Shown here: piece after piece, positions 56,173 through 63,721 of the stretch | Numbering within the stretch: the stretch's first letter is position 1 | Layout of the letters: the number at the start of each line of letters is the position of its first letter | NCBI RefSeq assembly: GCF_001598855.1 | Contig: NZ_BCZS01000003.1 | Coordinates: 186,001-250,000, forward strand | Length of the DNA: 64,000 nt | Origin: Pluralibacter gergoviae ATCC 33028 = NBRC 105706 | GTDB lineage: Bacteria > Pseudomonadota > Gammaproteobacteria > Enterobacterales > Enterobacteriaceae | Reading direction: 5' to 3' | Program-made: the position numbers and the translations under genes | The notes under the pieces: generated by a model | Seen by the model: the letters and a program-made list of their open reading frames with translations, nothing else | Database searches by the model: none | Told to the model about the DNA's origin: nothing

Positions 56173-56649
56173 ATGAAGCTCATTCCTGCACTTATTGCCG
56201 GCGCCGCGCTGATTGGCACGGCTGCCCATGCGGCAGAGCCCGCCCGACAGGTCTCCGTGCTGAGTCATCAACAGGCCCACCTGCTGCTCGATAAAGCAGA
56301 GCAGATCATCACCGGCCACAAGATCGGCGGCGTGGTGGTGGTGGTGGATGCTTTTGGTCAGACGATCGCTTTTGACCGGCTTGATGGCGCCACGCTCGCC
56401 AACAGCGAGCTGGCGCCGAAGAAAGCCCACGCTGCCGCCGCATTTGGCGCGCCGACCGCCAGTTTTCAGAAAAAAATTGCCGAGGGTAACGTTGGCGTAT
56501 TGGGTAACCCTGTCGTCGTACCGCTCCCGGGCGGCCAGCCGGTGAAAGTCAACGGCGTGGTTATTGGCGCGATTGGCGTCAGTACGCCCGATGGCAATGT
56601 CGATGAAGAAGCCGCCACCGGCGCGCTCGCGGCTCTTAACGCCGGCTAA
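56173..56649 (+). CDS. GlcG/HbpS family periplasmic protein (first copy)
   Basis: A 158-residue protein with a Sec signal (MKLIPALIAGAALIGTAAHA, cut before AEP). The body is the GlcG/HbpS fold: a helix with HLLLDKAEQIITGH, then GGVVVVVDAFGQTIAFDRLDGA, and the GAIGVSTPDGNVDEE end. HbpS of Streptomyces binds heme and senses iron or redox state; GlcG of E. coli accompanies glycolate oxidase. Start follows AAAGGA. Upstream neighbour of the dehydrogenase small subunit (15-bp gap). Confidence 0.8.
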   Translation: MKLIPALIAGAALIGTAAHAAEPARQVSVLSHQQAHLLLDKAEQIITGHKIGGVVVVVDAFGQTIAFDRLDGATLANSELAPKKAHAAAAFGAPTASFQKKIAEGNVGVLGNPVVVPLPGGQPVKVNGVVIGAIGVSTPDGNVDEEAATGALAALNAG

Positions 56650-56664
56650 GACAAGAGGCCAGAC

Positions 56665-57312
56665 ATGGAAAGAAGACGCTTTTTACAGATGATGCTGGCG
56701 ACCCCGGTGATCCTCTCGATGCCGGTGCATACGCTGCTGGCCGCGCCGGCAGACGGCGAAACCGCCCAGCTGCTGCGCGCCAGCGAACTGCTGACCGGAC
56801 GTCGCGGGCTGGATAGCGGCATCGCCGCCCGCCTGTGGACGCTGCTCTGCGAGCAGGACAAGCAGTTTCCGGCCCGGCTCGCACAGCTGATGACCCGCCT
56901 GCAGGCGCTGCACAGCGAAGATCGGGAGCAGATCGTTAGCCAGCTTGATGATGACGAGGTGAAAACCGCGCTCGCTATCATCTCCCCGTGGTATCTCGGC
57001 TATACCGGCACGCCGTCAACCACCAAAGCGGTGGACGATGCGCAGTTTGTCACCTTCCTCTCGGCGCTGATGTATGAGCCGACCCGGGAGCAGACCATTC
57101 GTCCAACCTACGCCCGCGCCGGGGGCGATTACTGGGCGGAGGTGCCTGCGGGCGTTACCGCTCCGGCAATGCCGGACAACATCCGCGCCTGGGGCGAACA
57201 GTCGCCGGCGGCCGCGGGCAGGATTAAAGAACCTGAAGCCCCGTGGCTGCTGATGGTTCAGGGAAAAGCCAAAACCCTTGCCGAAGCGCAGGCGATGCTG
57301 GCGGCGTCATAA
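56665..57312 (+). CDS. FAD dehydrogenase small subunit (TAT-exported, sorbitol/gluconate dehydrogenase type)
   Basis: A 215-residue protein with a twin-arginine-type signal (MERRRFLQMMLATPVIL). It matches the membrane-bound FAD-dependent sorbitol/gluconate dehydrogenase small-subunit family (GldhS/PF12318 type), with the blocks LTGRRGLD and WYLGYTGTP and the YWAEVPAGV motif. Its job in known complexes is to export the flavin subunit with it through TAT as a hitchhiker and to help maturation. The next gene is the GMC flavoprotein, which has no signal of its own. Confidence 0.83.
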   Translation: MERRRFLQMMLATPVILSMPVHTLLAAPADGETAQLLRASELLTGRRGLDSGIAARLWTLLCEQDKQFPARLAQLMTRLQALHSEDREQIVSQLDDDEVKTALAIISPWYLGYTGTPSTTKAVDDAQFVTFLSALMYEPTREQTIRPTYARAGGDYWAEVPAGVTAPAMPDNIRAWGEQSPAAAGRIKEPEAPWLLMVQGKAKTLAEAQAMLAAS

Positions 57313-57345
57313 CAATAAATAAGAACATGTGAGCAGGAAGAAAAA

Positions 57346-58938
57346 ATGAGCGAATTTGATGCTGATGTTGTTATCGTCGGCTCGGGCGCACTGGGAGCCA
57401 ATGCGGCGTATCAGCTCGCTAAAGCGGGAAAGTCGGTGATTATGCTGGAAGCGGGCCCCTATATTCCCCGCTGGAAAGTGGTCGAAAACTACCGCAACAG
57501 CGCCAGTAAACGCAACTGGTGCGCCCCTTATCCCAATCTCCCCTGGGCGCCTAACTCCTATACCGAAGGCTATATCGACGCGAAGGGCGACGACGACTTT
57601 GAATATGTCACCAGCTTTCTGCGGGTAGCGGGCGGCAGTACCCGACACTGGGCCTCGGCGTGCTGGCGCCTGCTACCGAACGACTTCAAGCTGAAAAGCG
57701 CCTACGGCGTTGGCCGCGACTGGCCGTTTGAGTACAGCGAACTGGAGCCGTGGTACGTGAAGGCCGAGCGCGAAATCGGCGTAGTAGGCACCGGTGACGA
57801 AGATCAGAGCGGGCAGGGGCGCGGCCACTATCCGCCGCGCTCGGCGGATTATCCGCTGCCGCCGGAAGCCAAGCCGTACATGGTGCAGCGTATGCAGTCG
57901 AAGCTTGGCCCGATGGGATATCAGGTGATTCATGAACCGCACGCCCGGGTTTCGCGCCCCTATGACGGTCGGCCGGCCTGCGCGGGAAACAATAACTGCG
58001 AGCCCATCTGCCCCATCGGCGCCATGTACTCCGGCGATATGCACGTGGACAAGGCGGTGGCGCTGGGCGCAGAGCTGCGCACCGAGTGCGTGGCCTGGAA
58101 ACTGGAGAAGGGCGCGGGCAATAAGATCGTCGCGCTGACCTACCGCAAGCCCGACGGCAAAGACACCCGGCTGACGGCGAAAGTCTTTATTATCGCCGCC
58201 CACGGTCTGGAGACACCGAAGCTGCTGCTGATGAACGATATCGCCAACAGCTCCGATCAGGTGGGCCGCAATCTGATGGATCATACCGGTCTGAGCCTGA
58301 CCTTCCTTGCGGATGAACCGCTGTGGACCGGGCGCGGTTCGGTGCAGCACGGCACTATCGCCAACCGCCGCGATGAGCCGAGCCGGGCGCAGCACTCCGC
58401 CATCCGCTACTCCCTGCGCAACCTGGTGCCAAACGTCGATGTTACCGTCCCTCTGCTCAGGCAGGGCGTGATGGGCCAGGCGCTGGACGATGCTATCCGC
58501 GACCGCGCGTCGCGCATTATGAACATCAGCACCATGAGCGAAACGCTGCCCAGCCCGACCAACCGCATTGTGCCCAACTACGACCGCAAGGACAGCATTG
58601 GCCTGCCGATGATGAAAGTCGATTACCACCTCGACAGCTACGTGCGCGGCATGCGGCCCCAGGCGTACAAAGATTTCGCTAACTTCCTGCAGGCTTTTAA
58701 CGGGGAAGTGATCGAAGCGCCGACCGGGTGGCGTAACCAGTACCACATCATGGGCACGACGATCATGGGAGACAGTCCGAAGGACTCGGTGGTGGATGCC
58801 CACTGCCGCAGCTGGGACCACCCGAACCTTTTTCTGGCCACCACCGGCGTGATGCCGACCTCGGCCACCGTTAACCCGACGCTGACCGGCATCGCCCTGG
58901 CGATCCGCCTGGCCGACACCGTTGCAAGGGAGGTCTGA
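57346..58938 (+). CDS. GMC oxidoreductase, FAD dehydrogenase large subunit
   Basis: A 530-residue flavoprotein. The FAD motif VIVGSGALGANAA is at residues 9-21, and the catalytic pair is His467 (QYHIMGT) and Asn510 (ATVNPTLTG). Three cysteines, Cys212, Cys218 and Cys222 (CAGNNNCEPICP), sit where the heterotrimeric FAD-glucose, gluconate and sorbitol dehydrogenases bind a 3Fe-4S cluster. It oxidises a polyol, sugar or sugar acid in the periplasm and passes electrons through that cluster to the tri-heme cytochrome encoded next. The substrate (gluconate, 2-ketogluconate, sorbitol or other) is not determinable. Followed after 3 bp by the cytochrome gene. Confidence 0.87.
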   Translation: MSEFDADVVIVGSGALGANAAYQLAKAGKSVIMLEAGPYIPRWKVVENYRNSASKRNWCAPYPNLPWAPNSYTEGYIDAKGDDDFEYVTSFLRVAGGSTRHWASACWRLLPNDFKLKSAYGVGRDWPFEYSELEPWYVKAEREIGVVGTGDEDQSGQGRGHYPPRSADYPLPPEAKPYMVQRMQSKLGPMGYQVIHEPHARVSRPYDGRPACAGNNNCEPICPIGAMYSGDMHVDKAVALGAELRTECVAWKLEKGAGNKIVALTYRKPDGKDTRLTAKVFIIAAHGLETPKLLLMNDIANSSDQVGRNLMDHTGLSLTFLADEPLWTGRGSVQHGTIANRRDEPSRAQHSAIRYSLRNLVPNVDVTVPLLRQGVMGQALDDAIRDRASRIMNISTMSETLPSPTNRIVPNYDRKDSIGLPMMKVDYHLDSYVRGMRPQAYKDFANFLQAFNGEVIEAPTGWRNQYHIMGTTIMGDSPKDSVVDAHCRSWDHPNLFLATTGVMPTSATVNPTLTGIALAIRLADTVAREV

Positions 58939-58941
58939 GCC

Positions 58942-60342
58942 ATGCGCGTAAAACAGCTATTCCGCCTGACCGGCTTCAGCCTGCTGCTGGCGAGCGCTGC
59001 GGCGCTGGCTCAGGATGCCTCTCCCGATCTGGTTAAACGCGGCGAGTATCTGGCGGTCGCCGGAGACTGCACGGCCTGCCACCGCAGCCCGGAGAGCGGC
59101 AAGCCCTTTTCCGGCGGCTACGGGATCCAGTCGCCGATGGGGATGATCTACGGATCTAACATCACGCCGTCGAAAACGGCGGGGATTGGCGGCTACTCGC
59201 TGGATGATTTTAAGAAAGTGATGCGCGAAGGCAAGGCGCCGGGCAACCACTATCTCTATCCGGCCATGCCCTATACCTCCTTTGCCGGCATGTCTGATGA
59301 GGATCTGCGCGCGCTGTACTCCTATCTGATGCTCGGCGTGCCCGCAGACGACCATCCGGCGCCTGAAACCCACCTGCCGTTTCCGTTCTCTTTCCGGCCG
59401 GTCATGGCGATGTGGAATCTGATGTTCCTGCAGTCGGGCGAAGTGAAGGGCAGCGACGCTGCGCCGGGCAGCGCGGAGCGCGGTGAATATCTGGCGCGGA
59501 CGCTGGCCCACTGTTCAACCTGCCACACGCCGCGCAACGCGATGATGGCGGAGCAGAACGACCGCTTCCTCGCGGGGGGCAAAGTCGGCAGCTGGACGGC
59601 GCCGAATATCACCTCCGATCCGCAGGCCGGGATTGGCAACTGGAGTGAAAGTGACCTTGTCACCTATCTCAAAACCGGGGCGCTGCATGGTAAAGCCGTT
59701 GCCGCCGGCGAGATGGGGCTTGCGGTGCAAAACTCCTTCTCAAAACTGAGCGATGACGACCTGCGCGCCATCGCCCGCTATATCCGCCAGGTCCCCGCTA
59801 TCGGCGGCGGCGATCGCCAGAGCGGCACGCCGGCAAAAGAGGCGCAGCCGCTAACGGCGGTGGAAACCGGCATGAAGGCGGATATTAACGACTACATCTC
59901 CGGCAAAGGGATGAGCGGCGCGCAGCTGTACAACGGCGCCTGCGCGACCTGTCACGGCAGCGATGGGAAGGGCACGCACGATCCGCAGCGCTTCTTCCCG
60001 TCACTGGTGGGCTCCTCGGCGGTGAAATCTGACGATCCGGCCAACCTGATCATGACGATAGCCGAAGGCGTCAACCGCGATACCCCAGCCGGACATGCGT
60101 TTATGCCGGCCTTCCGCTCGCAGTTTAGCGAAGATGAACTGGCGGAGGTGGCCAACTATGTTTCCACCCGCTTTGGCGATCCGCAGCACCCGATCGCCGT
60201 GGAAGACGTCCACCGCACGCTGCAGGGCGAAAGCGGCAGCTGGCTGGTGCGCTATGCCATGCCGCTGACCGTGGCGGGCGCGGCGATCGTCCTGATTGCG
60301 ATTGGGCTGCTGATCTTCTCTCTGCGCCGTCGGCGCGGTTAA
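58942..60342 (+). CDS. Tri-heme cytochrome c subunit of the FAD dehydrogenase
   Basis: A 466-residue protein with a Sec signal (cleavage after ALAQ-type site near residue 23). Three CxxCH heme sites are at 43-47 (CTACH), 191-195 (CSTCH) and 334-338 (CATCH). A C-terminal transmembrane helix (AGAAIVLIAIGLLIFSL) anchors it in the membrane, followed by RRRRG. It accepts electrons from the GMC subunit and reduces ubiquinone. This is the gluconate/sorbitol/alcohol dehydrogenase cytochrome family, PQQ not needed. Confidence 0.9.
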   Translation: MRVKQLFRLTGFSLLLASAAALAQDASPDLVKRGEYLAVAGDCTACHRSPESGKPFSGGYGIQSPMGMIYGSNITPSKTAGIGGYSLDDFKKVMREGKAPGNHYLYPAMPYTSFAGMSDEDLRALYSYLMLGVPADDHPAPETHLPFPFSFRPVMAMWNLMFLQSGEVKGSDAAPGSAERGEYLARTLAHCSTCHTPRNAMMAEQNDRFLAGGKVGSWTAPNITSDPQAGIGNWSESDLVTYLKTGALHGKAVAAGEMGLAVQNSFSKLSDDDLRAIARYIRQVPAIGGGDRQSGTPAKEAQPLTAVETGMKADINDYISGKGMSGAQLYNGACATCHGSDGKGTHDPQRFFPSLVGSSAVKSDDPANLIMTIAEGVNRDTPAGHAFMPAFRSQFSEDELAEVANYVSTRFGDPQHPIAVEDVHRTLQGESGSWLVRYAMPLTVAGAAIVLIAIGLLIFSLRRRRG

Positions 60343-60348
60343 CCCCCC

Positions 60349-60369
60349 GGGAGCCGCCGCGCGGCTCCC
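60349..60369 (+). other. Intercistronic hairpin between cytochrome and second GlcG gene
   Basis: Perfect 9-bp stem GGGAGCCGC-CGC-GCGGCTCCC without a T-run, 7 bp after the cytochrome stop. It may attenuate transcription or protect the upstream mRNA. Confidence 0.5.
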
Positions 60370-60388
60370 ACTGCATGGAGTGTGACTT

Positions 60389-60856
60389 GTGAAAAAATTG
60401 CTGTCCCTGACGCTGCTGACCGCCGCGCTGTTTTCCGCCGCGGGCGCGCAGGCTACTACGACCCAGACCATCCTGACGCAAAGCGATGCTCAGAAGCTGA
60501 TTGCCGCCGCCCAGGAAAAGGCGAAAGCGCTGAAGGCCAACGTCTGCGTGGCCGTGCTTGACCGCGCGGGCCAGCTGCTGGCCTTCCAGCGGATGGACGG
60601 TGCGCCAACCGGGTGTATTGACTCGTCGATCCTCAAGGGGCGCGCTGCGGCGCTGTACCGTACTCCGACGGATAAATACATGGACCGGGCGAACGGTAAA
60701 GAGCCGGCTATCGCCACCCTGCCCGGCATTATCCCGCTGGGCGGCGGTTCGCCGGTGGTGCAGCAGGGCGATACCCTGGGCGCCGTCGGCGTCAGCGGCT
60801 CGGCCAACCCTAACGAAATCGCCATCGCTAAAGCGGCCAGCGATAGCTTTAAGTAG
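60389..60856 (+). CDS. GlcG/HbpS family periplasmic protein (second copy)
   Basis: A 155-residue paralogue of the GlcG-like gene at 56173, with a signal peptide (MKKLLSLTLLTAALFSAAGAQA). The core blocks AAQEKAKALKANVCVAVLD, LLAFQRMDGAPTGCIDSS and LGAVGVSGSANPNEI are those of HbpS/GlcG. It ends the operon. A heme- or metal-handling role beside the cytochrome is plausible. The two copies differ enough that recent duplication is unlikely. Confidence 0.8.
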   Translation: MKKLLSLTLLTAALFSAAGAQATTTQTILTQSDAQKLIAAAQEKAKALKANVCVAVLDRAGQLLAFQRMDGAPTGCIDSSILKGRAAALYRTPTDKYMDRANGKEPAIATLPGIIPLGGGSPVVQQGDTLGAVGVSGSANPNEIAIAKAASDSFK

Positions 60857-60865
60857 CGCCATCCG

Positions 60866-60887
60866 GCTTTCCCCTGCGGGGGAAAGC
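60866..60887. terminator. Hairpin between the GlcG gene and the tauE-like pseudogene
   Basis: GCTTTCCCC-TGCG-GGGGAAAGC lies between two convergent genes. It has no T-run; the preceding GCGCCATCCGGC resembles part of a REP sequence. Confidence 0.45.
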
Positions 60888-61625
60888 TACCCTACCAGCG
60901 GGCGCAGAATCAGCTCCGCGCCCAATAGCAGCAGCACGCCGAGAAAGCAGCGCCTGAACGCGGCGGCACTTAATCTGCGGCTTATCTTCTGACCTGTCCA
61001 CATTCCCGCTATCGCCGGCACCGTCGCCGACGGACGGAGCCAGTAACCCCATCTGCCAGCCGTTGTGCAGCCAGAGTCCCGCCCACAGCGCCAGCGTCGA
61101 CACCGTAAACGAAAGCCCCAGGGCCTGTACCAGCCGCGCCTTATCCAGACCGAGGGTTTGCAGATAAGGGACGGCGGGGAGTACGAAAACCCCCGTCGCG
61201 CCGGTAATCAGCCCGGTAAGCGCCCCGGCCAACGGCGAGAGCCACCGCTCCGCCGGGGGAGAAACCTGTACAGCAGGGGCAAAGAGCGCCGTCAGGGCAT
61301 AAATAACCAATACCGCCCCCAGCGCGCAGGCTGACCACTGCGGATTGCTCAGCAGCAGGCCGCTTGCCGCCAGGGTTGCGGCGGCAATGCACAGCATCAT
61401 CGGCGCCAGGCGCCGCAGCGCGTCTGACAGCGGCGGCCCGGTGAAAAGCTGAATGAGGTTGGTCAGCAGCGACGGGACGATAAGCAGCGCTGCGGCGGAG
61501 GGAAGGGGCATCAGCAGGCCGAGAAGGGCCACGGCAACCGTGGGCAGGCCCATGCCGGTGATCCCTTTAACGATCCCGGCCGTTGTAAAAATTAGCGTCA
61601 GGGCAAGATAGGGCGCGTCGTTCAC
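60887..61625 (-). pseudogene. TauE/SafE family sulfite/anion exporter, frameshifted by a 4-bp duplication
   Basis: The first 198 or so residues are a normal TauE/SafE membrane protein (GIVKGITGMGLPTVAVALLG, then GLITGATGVFVLPAVPYLQTLG), but then the frame turns to a charged, non-membrane tail running to 60849. At 61030-61037 the bases ACGG are repeated in tandem (minus strand CCGT CCGT). Taking out one copy restores 244 codons ending at 60887, with the expected last helices: SATVPAIAGMWTGQKI and LGVLLLLGAELILRPLVG. The intact part is too short to form the full transporter, so it is probably non-functional, unless this is a sequencing error or phase-variable slippage. The repair also removes the overlap with the upstream GlcG gene. 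It is divergent from a LysR gene. Confidence 0.85.
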
Positions 61626-61703
61626 TGTTCAGCCTCGCTGTCGAATGGGCAGCCATCTCATCAGCCGGCGGCGCCATTGACAATGCGGGAATACCTTTCC
61701 ATG

Positions 61704-61720
61704 CTTCGGCTATACCGAAG
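61704..61720. promoter_or_regulatory. Inverted repeat in the tauE-lysR intergenic region
   Basis: CTTCGG-CTATA-CCGAAG is a perfect palindromic repeat containing a T-N11-A-type LysR motif, 17 bp before the LysR start codon. It is a likely autoregulatory or tauE operator site. Confidence 0.5.
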
Positions 61721-61736
61721 GCGGAAGGAGAGCCGG

Positions 61737-62639
61737 ATGCGATTCGATATCGCGGATTTGACGCTGTTTATTCACATTGCCGAGTCGGGAAGCATCACCG
61801 GCGGGGCGCAGAGAAGCCACCTGGCGCTGGCGTCGGCCAGTGAGCGGGTGAAAAATATGGAGTTCCGGGCGGGCGTGTCTCTGCTGACGCGCCGTCCGCG
61901 GGGTATCGGGCTGACGCCCGCAGGCGACATTTTGCTGCGTCACGCCCGCCGGATCGTCGGGGAGCACGACCGGCTGTGCGCCGGGCTGACCGCTTTTGCC
62001 GCCGGCTATGGCGGTACGCAGCGGATTTACGCCAATACGTCGGCGGCAAGCTGGCTGCTGCCCGGCCGCATTGCGGCCTGGCTGTCCGCGCATCCGGGGG
62101 CGCTGCTTGAGGTGGAGGAGAAGCCCAGCGCCGAGGCGGTGAGCTGCATCGCGGCAGGCCTCGGCGAGGCGGGCCTGATTTCCGACGCCGTTGACGCAGG
62201 CAACCTTATTGTGGAGCCGGTGGCGGCGGATAACCTGGTGGTTATCACTGCCGACGCTCATCCGCTTGCCGGCCGGCCGTCCCTGGCGCTGCGGGAGGTG
62301 GTCAATATGCCTTTTGTCGGGCTGGAGAGCGGCAGCGCGCTGCAGCAGTACATCAGCGCCCGCGCCGCCGCAGCGGGCCACGCGCTTATTTACCGCATCC
62401 GGGCCGGGCACTTCGAAGGCGTGTGTGAGATGGTGGGGCGCGGTATCGGCATTGCCATTGTGCCGGAGATCCAGGCCAGACTGTACGCGCGGCGGTTTGC
62501 CCTGCGCAGCATGGCTCTTAGCGACGGCTGGGCGCGCCGCAGCATCTGCCTCTGCTACCGGGAGTGGGCGGCGCTGGCGCCGGGAATGCAGGCGCTGCTG
62601 GGCTGGATCAGGGCAGGGGCGTCGGCGTCTCAGCGCTAA
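61737..62639 (+). CDS. LysR-type transcriptional regulator
   Basis: A 300-residue LysR protein with an N-terminal HTH (RFDIADLTLFIHIAESGSITGGAQ, then LALASASERVKNME, residues about 2-60) and an effector domain. The ATG at 61737 has AGGAG seven bases before it; 20 further in-frame residues upstream cover the palindrome and are not part of the family. It probably regulates the divergent TauE/SafE gene, which is frameshifted here. Confidence 0.86.
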   Translation: MRFDIADLTLFIHIAESGSITGGAQRSHLALASASERVKNMEFRAGVSLLTRRPRGIGLTPAGDILLRHARRIVGEHDRLCAGLTAFAAGYGGTQRIYANTSAASWLLPGRIAAWLSAHPGALLEVEEKPSAEAVSCIAAGLGEAGLISDAVDAGNLIVEPVAADNLVVITADAHPLAGRPSLALREVVNMPFVGLESGSALQQYISARAAAAGHALIYRIRAGHFEGVCEMVGRGIGIAIVPEIQARLYARRFALRSMALSDGWARRSICLCYREWAALAPGMQALLGWIRAGASASQR

Positions 62640-62904
62640 TTCCACAACGTGTACAAGTTTTCTCGCCTGGCTCAGCCTGGCGTTGCCTGCTTACCATGCC
62701 AGATTGTACAACACCACTTTGGTGGTATGTATACAGCGTTATGTTGATTTTTGTTTATTAAATTCAATGAATTAACAGTTATTATACAAAAATTAAAAAA
62801 TAAATGTACAAATGAGTTGTACAACTTTAACCGTTTGGTCTACATTATTCATAGCTGGCTAAGCAACGGTGTGCAGGCCAAAGGGAGATAAAGGGATTAC
62901 ACAA
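62640..62904 (+). promoter_or_regulatory. Promoter region of the ariR-like operon with TGTACA sites
   Basis: A perfect operator-like repeat TGTACAA-N5-TTGTACA is at 62805-62823. Its right half overlaps a possible -35 (TTGTAC), followed after 18 bp by TACATT (62841-62846). TGTACA occurs also at 62650 and 62705, and a near copy TGTATACA at 62728. MlrA-type MerR proteins bind TGTACA repeats, and the paralogue BluR represses the E. coli ycgZ-ymgA-ariR-ymgC operon. BluR-like control is therefore the likely reading. Confidence 0.55.
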
Positions 62905-62970
62905 TGTTCATGGATCGGAACAGAATGGATGCGCGGCAGTTTCAGTCTGTGTATTTACTACGCCAATAAC
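62905..62970 (+). CDS. Small ORF of 21 codons before the ariR-like gene
   Basis: ATG to TAA, begins MFMDRNRMDARQF, with a weak AGGG site upstream. It lies where E. coli has ycgZ and ymgA but is too short to be either in full. It may be a leader peptide, a remnant of ymgA, or chance. Confidence 0.25.
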
Positions 62971-62993
62971 TCTATTCTGGAAGGAGCAATATT

Positions 62994-63302
62994 ATGATGT
63001 TATCGCTGAACAACGCCGTAAAAATGAGTGAGCAACTTAATAACAGCGGTTTTTATTCCTCTATCGCTGATAAAAACCTGGTAAGTTATTTTTTTAATTC
63101 CGGCAGCCGCTTTGAAGATGAAAAACTTATTCTCGGTGCAGCTGTACGCAATATCTTGGCGCTCGGCCGCTCGGTAACTAATAAAAACCTGATTGTTAGC
63201 CTGTTGACCATGCTGGAGTGTAGCAGTGACGATGTCGTCAGCGCTGATATCATTCGCCATACTCTGGAAATCGTGGTTCAGTACACCCACGACGACCTGT
63301 AG
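62994..63302 (+). CDS. ariR: AriR/YmgA-family biofilm and acid-resistance regulator
   Basis: A 102-residue protein similar to E. coli AriR (YmgB): the pattern KNLVSYFFNSGSRFEDEKLILGAAV, then GRSVTNKNLIVSLL and ADIIRHTLEIVVQYTHDDL, matches the E. coli protein as I recall it. AriR is a small Hha-like helical dimer that affects biofilm formation and acid resistance and is induced by blue light through BluR/BluF. Start ATGATG follows GGAAGGAG. The next gene, 30 bp on, is ymgC-like, keeping the E. coli order, but ycgZ and ymgA are not seen. Confidence 0.8.
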   Translation: MMLSLNNAVKMSEQLNNSGFYSSIADKNLVSYFFNSGSRFEDEKLILGAAVRNILALGRSVTNKNLIVSLLTMLECSSDDVVSADIIRHTLEIVVQYTHDDL

Positions 63303-63331
63303 CAGAGGGTATATTTTATTCCGGAGCATGT

Positions 63332-63526
63332 ATGATTCACACCATTCCCGAAGAGTTTATTTTACATTCGGCACTGTATAAAAATATCGAAATTAAGGCT
63401 TATCAGACCTTCGGTTTTATCAGCAGCGAAACGCTTGCCTCTACAATAATAAATTTTCAGGCGCGCGAGCAAAACAGTATTGTCGCCGATCTGTATAGCC
63501 AGATTTTACGCAAGGTAACCCGCTGA
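63332..63526 (+). CDS. ymgC: YmgC-like small protein
   Basis: A 64-residue protein following the ariR-like gene by 30 bp. The start MIHTIPEEFILHSALYKNIE resembles the beginning of E. coli YmgC as I remember it, but the rest is weakly conserved. Good Shine-Dalgarno CGGAG. Function unknown; the E. coli gene is part of the light- and cold-induced operon controlled by BluR. Confidence 0.6.
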   Translation: MIHTIPEEFILHSALYKNIEIKAYQTFGFISSETLASTIINFQAREQNSIVADLYSQILRKVTR

Positions 63527-63721
63527 GGAGAGTCTCTCCCGGCAATTATTGCACTCAACAGCAGGTTTAAACAATAACCTGCCGCCGGCAGGGATTGCTG
63601 GCGCTGACAGATATTATCTTGTCCCTCAATCCCTCCTGAAATTCAGCAAAACTGGCCTTCGCGCTGACGCATCCTGTATGGTGTAGAGACAATCTTATAC
63701 GCAACGGCGGGGCTGCAGCAG
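63527..63721 (+). other. Gap after the ymgC-like gene with a hairpin
   Basis: GCAGGTT-N8-AACCTGC at 63561-63582 can form a hairpin without a T-run and may end the ariR operon transcript. The rest (to 63721) should hold the promoter of the next gene; TATGGT near 63679 is a weak -10 candidate. No gene seen. Confidence 0.35.
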
